A stretch of DNA of 64,000 bases. It comes from Syngnathus acus. Its lineage: Eukaryota > Chordata > Actinopteri > Syngnathiformes > Syngnathidae. The position numbers and the translations under genes are program-made. Every line of letters starts with the position of its first letter. The first letter of the stretch is position 1. Shown piece by piece: positions 40,122 through 50,785 of this stretch. The notes beneath the pieces were generated by a model, which was given only the letters and a program-made list of their open reading frames with translations, ran no database searches and was not told where the DNA came from. The stretch is taken from positions 7,998,001 through 8,062,000 of the forward strand of contig NC_051099.1 in the NCBI RefSeq assembly GCF_901709675.1, written 5' to 3'.

Positions 40122-43100
40122 CACAGGAGACAGAGGGTGGGTCAGAGGGCAACAGTGACACAAAGTCACCCATCATGCACGGATGACGGCTGCTGGGTGA
40201 ATGGCCCTCATGGTGCGCTATGAGATGAAGGGTGAGCAGTCCATCAGCTGACATGATGAGAGAGGAGTCCCACCCCACTTTTGTCATCACAGAATGACAG
40301 ACCTGGACCCTGGCCGTAACTTTCACCCCCTCCCCACGCCCATGCCAATGTCTCTAAGCCAGCCCCTATAAATTTCTTGATGCTCAGGCCCTTTCATCAT
40401 CACTCATTGTCACTATGACACTTTTGTCTTTTCTCCCATGCTTATGCAGCATTTTCTCCACCGCAATTTGATATTCGCACATTTACAAAGCAGTCTCGAC
40501 TTCATAATCCTCACCCATGAGTCCACTCTTGATCCCAGAACTTGGGAACTGTGTCGCCCCGCCGGATTTCGCCACACCATCTGCCGAGCGGCTCGGCTAA
40601 TCATCGAGGTCAACCGACGCTCAACGAGAGATGAAACGGCTCAAAAAGTCGAGATGTCAACTGGAATCCCGGGTCAAATCGGGTCACAGCATGATGAGGA
40701 TCCGGGATAAAGTGATGACTGAATATTAGAATGTCTATTCCTTGAACCACAAATATTTCTTAGCCATTGTTTTGCTAAAATGAATTTGACAATACAACTT
40801 AAAATCCATGACTTCCCAGTAATATTGAAACACTTAAATACAGTAAAACCATTCACTAATCATCCAAACACGACCCATGCAATCTTAAATCAGAGTAACA
40901 TTGGGTCTAGAAATCAAAAAGGTTTTAGACGGGAACAAAATATGTATATACCAGCTTTGAAACACCACGGGATGCATCCCAAAAAAATGAAAAAAAACCG
41001 GCACAGACACAAAAACAGAATAAGTGACATTCTCTTTCCAGCCTTTCTCCCCATCAAGTGATCACTTATCATTAGAGAGCTAGCTCAAAGACGACACATG
41101 AACAACTGGGTCATATTTTCAATCCAGTGTGGATCAGAACCAAGTCATCTGAAACCGAGCGGAGGTGTATACTTCACTCAGCATCTGCTGTCAGCATAAA
41201 GCCGGGTTTGAAGGCAAACATCAAAGCCGGAGGAGCCTCCGAGCAGGAGCACTTGTTATTCTGACGATGTCTGGCAGCTTATCCACCCTGCTCGCTTTAT
41301 CAAATCACCTTGGAAGAATCGCCCTCAAAAATGGAGCTGTCTGAGTGGGTGTCTTGGTGGGACTGTGCCTTGTGTAGCCATGTCTTTGACTCCAAGGATG
41401 CATGTTATGCTTGGGGACGAGTGTCGGCGCAAGGGCAACCTTTTGTCATACGTAGAGGATAGGAAAAGGAAAAGCCAATGATAACTGCTCCGTCCCTGCA
41501 TAGCAATCATTTCAAGTATTGTATAGCAAAGTGAGAGTGGGGAGTACAGACCAGGGTGATTTAGCTGTTACGCTGACAAAGTTGGCACATTTTATGAGTT
41601 TATATTTAAAAACATCAGATATTCACATCCCTATCCACTTTACAGAGCACTGAAAGAAGCCCCGAGTGGTCATAATGCTGAAGGATGCCCCCGCAAGTTG
41701 TCAAGACAGTCATACAATATGTAAACAGACAGGGAAAAAAAAAAGAATGTTTGGGGAAAAAAATGACTGCTAAGACTGGCTTAGTAAAAGAAGTAAAGTA
41801 AGTATGTGGAAGAATTCAAGGAATGTTTAAACAGGTTTGTAAAGTATGTGCATGCATGATTAAGATTTGGGTAAGACAAGACAGAGCGTAGGAGAGAAAT
41901 AAAGGGCACAAGGATCGATAGATACAGTTAAACACAAACAAGAGACTTGTGACGGTTGCAAAAAGACCGGGTGGTCTGCCAGAGAAAGCAAAATCTTTCT
42001 GTTCACAAAAAAAAACCCTCAGAGGCCAGGTGTGTGGGAAAACTGACTTTCTTGTTTCTGCAGTGCATTTCAAAACATGCTCCTATCCTGACTAAGTTAA
42101 AAAAAACTGCATGAGCAGACAGATGCTCTTTTCAGACATACATTAGAAGTTGAGGTGAGATTCTTCAAACAAACCACCCCCGCTGCTCAGATCCCTTGTA
42201 GAGTAATCGACTATGCACACCCTGGACATTGCTTGAAACATTCAAATCTTAACTTACCATCCCGAAGGATGACAACCCACAAACCACCGGCGAGGCTTAC
42301 AGACAATAAAGAATATTAAACTGCCGTACAAGCGAGGAACAATTGAGTTGATGGACTTTTAAACCGCTGTGGTAAATACAAATCATAACTGCATTTTCCT
42401 CTAACAAAGACACGCTAATAAAACTTGTTCAATCTTGCAAGAAGTACTTCAAGTGAAGACCAGGGGATCCCGATTGCTGTAACGAATAGCAATGTTTAGA
42501 GAGCAGAGATTACATCCATCACTTTGTCAAGAAAAAAAACCCCAACACATCCAGGGACTAATGTCAGAGATTGTTTTTGATTTACATTCAATGGAATAGC
42601 GTCAATTGTTTTGTTTAGAAAAGCAACACTTCAGTTTCCGTTCAATGAATCCAACTGCAATATGATGTGAAATGAAGAAAACAATAATTCTGTCTAAGAA
42701 GGATGTTGATTTATTTTTGATTGATTTGTAGTTCAAGGTTCCACAAAGTGTTGCTTCCATTTTCTAATTTATGCAAATGTTATAAAATGAGTCACTAATT
42801 CTATTCACTCCAGTGGGGAAGCAGAATATGAGCACGGATTATGACCGATGATAGTAAAAACTACTCATAATTTTCACAGGCTTCATAACTTGAAATTAAC
42901 CATCTTTATAAAGAATACAGCTTAGCACTCCTTTATCTCACACTTGCAGTCTTTTTTTCTTTAAATGGAGTTTTTCTGACAACAAATGGAGAGATTCGAT
43001 GTGGTCTTTATAAGCTATTCAGCAGTGTGCTGTATTATAAAAACTGTGACTGTGTCAGAGTTCTATCATATTTAATGTATGCTATGTCCATGATACATAT

Positions 43101-43500
43101 GAATAATGTACTATGTCAAGTCCTTTTTATTCTCTTTATAGCGCTCAATATGTGTTGTTTGTTTTTGTTTGATGAATTGTGTTCAATTTCCAATGCAAAG
43201 TCTTCAAATAAGTGTGGTCTCTCTTTTTGGTCTGTTGTCTTTTGTTTGCAATGATGCATCTTTACAAATGCGCCCCCCCCCCCTTTGCCCCCTCCCCCTC
43301 TACTCCCTTGCGTGACCTTCTTCCCAGCTGCTGTGAGACTGACTATATGTTTGTGAAAGATGTACTCAAGTGAAAACACCACCAAAGCTCACATGTGCCC
43401 TGTCAGAGCCAACAATGACCTACGTGGGCTCATAGTTCTGGTCACGCATGTCTTCCAAAAGTTTCCTTCAACTGTAACTGTAACTGTTTCTCTCTGACCC

Positions 43501-43531
<31 letters not shown>

Positions 43532-44130
43532 ACACACACCACCACATCCCCCTCGGACTCTGGGTGTCTCAATCTCAAGTCAATCTTCTTGTCTTCCAAA
43601 AAAAAATCTGATGTTTTCAGAGAAAGAATAGAGACGATTTTAAGCCATAAAGGAACTTGGACATTGGCCTTGATGGCCCAAAAAAAGATGGTCTGGATCT
43701 GCAGGCATTAGACACACTTCAAGACAGCCAATAAAACAACAAAAACTGGCTTTTTTTCCCCTTCCTCTTCTTTTTTTTTTTTTTTTTTTACAATTCCATA
43801 GGAATGAAAACCAGCAATATGCAATGGAACTTTTTACCGGTTTGAAATCAAGGACGTGGAAATTCAACAGAACTGCAATGGATTTGCTATGGCAATCTTT
43901 GATCTGCAATAATACTTAATATCTCGAATGACAAATGCTTTTTTTTTTTCCTGAAATATATGTCTCTGTGGTTTGACTCTTTGGGGATGCATCCCTCTCA
44001 GTATCTAACACACACAAGGCCTCGATTTACCCTCTCGAGTAACCTTCCATCATACCTGTGTCTATTTCTACAACTCCTATACCTGGATTAAAAGGAGGCG
44101 CGCTATTCTGGAATATTATTCAATAAAACA
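40122..44130 (+). other. fgf11: fgf11 3' UTR and downstream non-coding DNA
   Basis: No coding exon follows the fgf11 stop. FHF transcripts often have long 3' UTRs. A plausible poly(A) signal in CAATAAAACAAC lies near 44,122, but there is no direct evidence that the transcript reaches it. The stretch carries poly-C runs at 43.27 and 43.50 kb, one followed by a CA repeat, and poly-T near 43.77 kb. Confidence 0.45.
43498..43541 (+). repeat. Compound poly-C and CA microsatellite
   Basis: About 19 C are followed directly by about 11 CA dinucleotides and then CACCACCACA. It is a likely polymorphic marker. The poly-C length may be unreliable. Confidence 0.9.
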
Positions 44131-46170
44131 ACATATATTTGTATTGCTGTAAGCAGTGCTGTTAGTGTTTTGTCGCCATATGAAGAGAATAACATTCAAA
44201 CAAATGCAACATTGATCTCCCTTTGGTCTTGTACTGTATATTTACCATTTAACACCAGCCATTTTGTTTACGCAATGACTGCAATGTAGGTCAACTCCCA
44301 CTAGGCGGCAGTAAAAAAATAGAACACAGCGTGGTTGGCATATTAATCCATGAGTTCAAAGTGTCACTTTACCGCAAGAAGGTGACACTCAGGGAGTGAC
44401 TAATCTGTCTCTATGTGACAGTCTCGTGATCGACTGCTGATTTGTCCAGGGTGACCCAGCCCGCATCCTTTGCCACCATGTACAGCATAACTTGGATAAA
44501 TAATGATCACATTACATATCCTGCAGTGCATTCCAAATATTTGCACAAAAGCATATGCGGGGATAGCCTGAGAAAGGCTGAAGAATTACAATGCAAAGAA
44601 TTCCAGGATGATGCGAAGCATTCCAGGAATCTGGAAGAATTCCAATATGGGAGGAAAAAGATGCAATCTCAAGGAGATTTCCTTACAGAAATCAAATGAT
44701 AGCTCAGATACACAGCTCACAAAGAGTGGGTGGGTAGCCAACATTTCTGGCCTAATAAAATGCACTATAACCATGACATATTAATTTAATTCGACCTGCA
44801 CTCACACCTGTTGTGATTTTTTTGCCATTCCAAATATCACCCGAAAGATGAATTTCTGTAACATTTTCTTACAAATATCCAGACACACTTCTTGAATTTG
44901 ACTAGACATATTACACACTTCACACACTTGACTCAATGTTGATAGAAACTTTCTGGACAACTGCAACCTTATCGGTGGAAAAAAAAACATTACGACCATT
45001 ACGGTATGTAGCGGATATTGACAAATTATACATGATTATCCATATTCCCTTAATACATGTGGCATATATAGAACGGCATGAAATTAATTTATTGGTATGT
45101 TGGAAAGGGGAAAAGACAAAATCAAAGCACTGCTTCCAAAATAATGAATTGTGAAGTCAGACGTCTTTGTGAAAAGCGAGGATTACTCCAGAATATATCA
45201 GATGGGTGAATAGATGCAATTACAACTAGTTCACAGCCTTGCAGTCAATTAGACAGTACAATGTCAGAATGATTACCATGCTAAATGGATAGCTCATGTA
45301 GCACGGATTAGGGTAATTAACTTACAACTCATAGTCATGATCAATCTGATCAGCATCCGTTTCGGAAGATTACTGAGCATGTGTCCCAGTTTGACATACG
45401 GAATAACCTCTGCTGTACAAATGCATCTGGGTGACGTCATCGACTCAGTTTCAGTTGATGCTTTTCGAGTAACTGTTTTAGTCATCATAGTTGTGACAGA
45501 TAAAAAAAAAAAAACTAAATTATAGCCCGCCTCTGCAGTGTGACTCATAGAGTAGAATCAGTGGGCAAAGTCTTGTCAGTATCAATAGAGACTGAATATG
45601 ACCAATGGCAATGTCGTTTTGTCTCTTGTATTTAACTTTGAAATAAACACAAATTAAATGACAAGTAAATACGTTTCCTGGGGGACATAAAAAATAAATG
45701 ACAGCAATGTTGTTTTAACATGAAGATCGTGATATCATAATAATGATCATAAATATTATGAAATTCTGTCTGAAATATATTTCTTTCAGTGTGTAATTGT
45801 CTGAAATGAGGAAAAACATGTGGATAACGTGGTATTCAGGAGAACAGAATATTTATATTGCGTATTTCTTGGAAACATGGTATTTCATTAAGAGGATGAG
45901 CATTTCCAGAGCCTCACTTTCAAGATAATAATTGCCCAATTATAATTGAATATATTCAAATGTTTTATGAAGTAAAGATAGCTGTTAATAAATACAGTTT
46001 CGTGTGATTTCTGATTTCAATTCAGTGTGAACATTCATAAAGCTAACATTTGCTGGGCACAGTAATAATGATTTGCGGGTCTCGAAAAAGTACTATTAAT
46101 AGTCTTTCATGCAATTATGTGAAAAAAATTGTGAAATTCCACTCAAATTAACAACAACAGTATCTGCGCG
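44131..46170. other. Intergenic DNA between fgf11 and cldn7
   Basis: AT-rich sequence with no supported exon. Open frames up to 89 codons are present but carry no domain words or splice-site chains. Confidence 0.7.
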
Positions 46171-46587
46171 TTTGTTTTGTCGCAGGTATGCTACGGCAGG
46201 ATTTTTCCGGAAATGCTTACGTCATGAAACTTGAAGCGCTCCTTCAAGCGGCGCACGCGTCGAAACTGTGTGCGCGCCCCCGCCCACCCGCAGCAGAAAC
46301 TGACTAAAAAGCTCGCTCCCGCTGTCCGCTTCCTATTCAAGGTGCGGCAAAGCAACAGGTGCGCAAGGTGACATCGTCGGCCATACAAGAACCGCCATTA
46401 AATTTTTTTTTAACTTACATTTGGAAAGAACAACTGGACTTTTTCTAACAGATTTTAACATACAAGCTTTTTGGTTTTTTTTTTTCCCCAACCCTTCTAT
46501 TTAGACCAGTGAGGAATACTATTGAGCAGGTGGAGGTTTCCTACCTAGTTTTGTAGTCAGGTCGTCGTCGAAGAGGAAGAAGAGAAA
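46171..46587 (+). promoter_or_regulatory. cldn7: cldn7 promoter and 5' UTR
   Basis: A CpG-rich stretch (GCGGCGCACGCGTCG, TGTGCGCGCCCCCGCCCAC with a GC-box-like core) appears abruptly after AT-rich DNA and leads to the cldn7 start. No TATA box is seen. Two CAGGTG E-boxes, at 46,356-46,361 and 46,527-46,532, match the site bound by Snail and ZEB repressors, which are known to silence claudin-7 and other epithelial genes. Whether they act here is inference. Confidence 0.6.
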
Positions 46588-48537
46588 ATGGCCAACTCCG
46601 GGTTGCAGATGTTGGGCTTTGTCCTGTCACTTCTGGGCTTGATAGGCTTGATAGTGGGCACAATTCTGCCCCAGTGGAAGATGTCGTCCTATGCCGGGGA
46701 CAACATCATCACAGCAATAGCCATGTATGAAGGCCTTTGGATGTCCTGTGCTTTCCAAAGCACTGGCCAGATCCAATGCAAAGTCTATGACTCCATCCTC
46801 CAGCTCAACAGTAAGTAATACAACTTAAACTGACCATAATCTTATTTTTATAAATAACCTCCATTTGAACCACACATTTGTCTTTGAGAATCGCTCTTAA
46901 TTGAAGACTGCTAATTTGACTTTAATGTGAGCATACTTGTAAGAACAAAATTGGGCAAATGCACCACACCTGTAATGGGGAAGTTACCAACTGCCTCTTT
47001 AAGCCACCGTTATACTTGCCCTATTTATTTACAACTGTAAAAATTCCTGTTGCTCGACCTAACCGGTTTAGTTACTTATTGACACTTCTCCCCAGTGAAA
47101 ACTAAGCATGTTTATTTTTAAAAAAAACTTCCCGATACTGTATGGCATTTATGACGTAGAGGAGATTTGAATGTGAATGTTTACAACTTCTGTTTTCTTT
47201 CAACTTATCTCTTAACCCTCACTCTCCCGCCACACACACATGCGCTATAGTGAATTTTTTAAACAGTTGCAAAATCATGTGGTAGAAAACCGACTGTCAG
47301 CCTCACTTGGCTATAGAAGTCACAAGGAGGAAGTAGCCATGTAGGCCTACAATATGAAACAAGGTCAATATACGTTAACTCCATAAACTAAATTTTATGA
47401 TTCTTATCTGTCTGAAGGTGTTTTGAAAAACGGGGTTAGGCTAAATGAGTCAGTCATTATTGCACTTCCTTGTACAGTGTTCAAATTAGTTTTAGACATT
47501 TTTCCAATCAATCAAACATGCGCAACCTGCCTTTGCTAAACAATACTAAAGTAAAGTTCTGCTCAGGAATCACTTGTGAACAATGGTTTGATGTTAAAAA
47601 ACAGCAATACAAAGAAGCAAAATTCAGGAACACTGCATGCCTTGACTGGACAGAGAGTCTTTGTTTGTGGGTAGAGGTCACAAGCCTAAAATGTTAACCT
47701 GTAGCCAGCATGTGAAATTAGGAGTGTCCTCCCATGATGTAACCTGAAACCTGGTCAGACCTGTTTGAGTTTCTTGCACACTTGAGTGCCCCCCCTCCCC
47801 CACTATAATCCATTTTCAGGTGTAACCAGCTGAAGTTTATTTGACACTTTCTGTCTTTTAGTATCTTTAAAAAAAAAGGGTTTCAATGAGGTTATGCATG
47901 TTTACCTTTTCACTGCTTGACAAATTGAGTCCTTTTCCCTTAGGTGCACTCCAGGCAACACGCGCCCTCATGATTGTGAGCATTATCGTCTCGGTGGCCG
48001 GCTTGGGTGCGGCCTGCATGGGGATGAAATGCACCAACTGTGGTGGAGATGACAAAACGCGCAAGTCTCGCATTGCAATGACTGGTGGCATTATCTTGCT
48101 GATTGGAGGCAAGTTTTTTTTTTCTTCTTCTATACACACACAATACATCACACATGCTCAACATTTTTTTAACGGCATTCTTTGGCTACCCACAGCTTTG
48201 TGCTCCATTATTGCCTGCTCTTGGTACGCTCATGACATCATCCAAGCTTTCTACGACCCGTTCACGCCAGTCAATACAAAGTGAGTATACGCGCTAATGC
48301 AGGATAATTCTATTTTTTCTTAGCTCATGTATGAATCAAATGATGTGCTTACCTTTTCTGACTGCTGTGTAATCTTTTTGAAGGTATGAGTTTGGGTCGG
48401 CCATCTTCATTGCCTGGGCTGGAGCCTTCTTGATTGCAATCGGAGGTGGCATGCTGGCAGCTTCTTGCCCGAGAGGCAAACCTACACCAAAGTATCCCAT
48501 CTCCAGACCTCCGAGCAGCACCAAGGAGTATGTTTGA
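46588..48537 (+). CDS. cldn7: Claudin-7 tight-junction protein
   Basis: Four coding exons: 46588-46810, 47944-48108, 48196-48280 and 48384-48537. They join to 208 residues plus TGA; human claudin-7 has 211. Claudins are four-pass membrane proteins that form the paracellular barrier and its ion selectivity at epithelial tight junctions. The start [11 protein letters not shown] and [12 protein letters not shown] are typical of claudin-7. TM1 spans about residues 8-27. The first extracellular loop has the signature W30, GLW49-51, C54 and C64. Residues ALQATRAL open the second exon before TM2, and [11 protein letters not shown] precedes TM3. The extracellular segment [14 protein letters not shown] follows TM3, and the cytoplasmic tail ends SSTKEYV, a PDZ-binding motif for ZO proteins. 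Intron 2 (87 bp) begins GC rather than GT. The start context (GAAAATGG) is strong. The a or b teleost copy is undetermined. Confidence 0.96.
48109..48195 (+). other. cldn7: cldn7 intron 2, GC-AG type
   Basis: The reading frame requires the exon to end ..ATTGGAG with the intron starting GCAAGT, and the next exon to begin CTTTGTGC after TACCCACAG. AG|GCAAGT is the standard context for the minor GC-AG class of U2 introns. The joined sequence reads [14 protein letters not shown], matching the family. No GT donor nearby keeps the frame. Confidence 0.85.
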
Positions 48538-49635
48538 GCAGGATAAGGATCCCTTCAAAAAGCAGCATAATTCATCTCGGAAATAGTCAAGACAAGTTGT
48601 ACCTGTGTATTGGTTTATTCAGGGCAATTTTGAAATGTTACTGTAACTTTTTAACCAACACGTTCAAGTTGCTAGCTACTCAAGAAAGTACACCAACTTT
48701 GTACTTTCTGAAAAGATGCGGTCAAATCTTGTATTTTAACACTTGAGCGTTCAAGTTTTCATGAAATCTAAAGCGCATTATCCTATTGGCCATGCTTAAA
48801 AATAGAGACCATGTTATGCTGTGTACTTTCACTGTTGCTTGGTGTTAGTGAGAGTAATATGTATGCACTGGATTGAGAACAGATATTGGAGGAAACATTT
48901 AAAATCTTTGACAATATTCAAGCCGAATGCTCAAGTCTTAGCGTCTGGCACCTGAGAAGTGATTACAAATTTCCCTTTTTTTGTGCCTTTTATTTATATG
49001 AACAAGACAAATGATTCAGTACTACAGTTGACTGCTTCAATCAAGTGCCAGAGTGAAATGCTTAATTTACGAGATTTTTTTTCCCCAGCAAGATTGCCAA
49101 TGTTTTCAGTTTTATCTGCGTCAGTGAAGGTGTTCAATAATTGCTGTGTATGTTAATGGCTTATACTTGTACTCGTTTTTAGTTATGGATGTTGCATTCC
49201 ATTTTTAATGTCTTTTTTTTTAATTTGTGATAACGACCATGTTGTACATAAACTGGAAATACAAATTTAACTGACTCCTGTATTCAATCATTAGATTCAG
49301 CGACAAAGTCCGTAACTTTGATTTTGCTGACCCCACATGGGTAGATACGGTAACTGCAGTTTTAGTACAAGTTAGTTTATTGCGGATAGATTGCATGAAA
49401 GCTTAATGCTTACGTAAAATTTAGCCAATTGACACAGGATATATCCAACGCTTCGCATTCTTTAATACACTGCCCTAATTTCGTCTGACTTTCCATTTAT
49501 TCCGACTTCTTCCCCTCTGACCAAAGGTAATCAATGACAGGATTTCAACTGAATCACCCATCTGACCCTAATGTGCTTGTCTGCTTTTTTGTTTGTCTTC
49601 TATTTTACAACCACAGGGCATGATTAAATAAAAAT
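48538..49635 (+). other. cldn7: cldn7 3' UTR
   Basis: Non-coding DNA follows the stop. An AATAAA hexamer at 49,627-49,632 is a plausible poly(A) signal, giving a 3' UTR of about 1.1 kb. No coding sequence is supported. Confidence 0.5.
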
Positions 49636-50780
49636 GTATATTCAATTTGACTAATTTTACTGTTCACTATTCTTCCTAGAATGTATATATTGGCTGAGTA
49701 CATTGCCTTATTAATCCATCAAATGTGGGCCACATCACAGAATGCACCAGTGACTTATGAATTAATCACATCAGAACATGTCAGAATAGAAAAAAACTCA
49801 CCAGATTAAGTAATGCACTGCTTAATGGCAGGATGTAGAAACCCTGACCAGAGTTGTAAAAATATCTTGAAAATTTTCATAACCCTTGTCACGTGAAGGA
49901 CATTAAAATTAGAACCTGACAAATTTATGGTTTGTGCCTTGTTTTTGTTTTGTGTCGCCTACTTGTATGTCTCGTCACCGTGGGATGGAGGAAACGGAAT
50001 TTCGGTTTCTTTGTGTGTCTTGACATATGAAGGGATTGACAATAAGCTGACTTTGACTTTATGCCATTTACCAAAACAGCATATTGACAGTGTTAATCAA
50101 ATCTGGAGTTAAAAGTATATTACAAAAATACACATTGGGGGAAAAGTTGACAAACCCAAGCATTAGCTAGCGAACCAACTTTATTGAAAACTTGGAATGG
50201 TAATTACTAAAACAGGCCTGACCATTGCCTTATTTATTCAGCGGCCAGACAGGCTTTCAAAACTCTGGATACCAATACAAATGGTGGAATAGCTGTCCAA
50301 TGACTAATAAATGATGCATTCAGGGACTATGACATGTATAAAACATCAACTGCTTATGTTTTATGTTATGTGAATGAAACCATTAAATGAAGGGCTGGAG
50401 AGAAACACAAAAGGCAATTTAAGAAACAACAATCCAAAAACAAAACACATACTCAACAATCTTCTGCCACCTTCGGTATTCCAAACGAACAATTATTCTG
50501 TGAGCCAACATCAAGGTCAGACTTGATCTTACACATTTGGTACACCACAAAATCAACTTACATCACAGCTTTTGGTGTCACGCAACAAGATGTTATATTT
50601 ATGAAAAATTGCAAGCCAGTCCTTGGTGGCTCCTTCAATAATTCCAGTATAAGTTGGCAGTGTCTAATATATAAACCTCTTAATAATTATCATGCATTGA
50701 ATGAGACTGAATGAGAGTGTGAGGCACAGAAAGGTTTAGGGTGGGACAAAAAAAAAAAAAAAGGACCTAATAAAAGTAAT
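49636..50780 (-). other. Convergent intergenic region with npm1 3' end
   Basis: cldn7 (+) and npm1 (-) converge here. No exon is supported. On the minus strand AATAAA hexamers occur near 50,231 and 50,178 (TTTATT on the plus strand), possible npm1 poly(A) signals, besides the one overlapping its stop codon. Confidence 0.5.
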
Positions 50781-50785
50781 TTATT
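50780..50785 (-). terminator. npm1: AATAAA overlapping the npm1 stop codon
   Basis: The last codons ACG AAA TAA followed by ATT create AATAAA, the canonical poly(A) hexamer, across the final lysine and the stop. If used, the 3' UTR would be about 10-30 bases. Downstream hexamers offer a more ordinary 3' end, so use of this one is doubtful. Confidence 0.25.
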
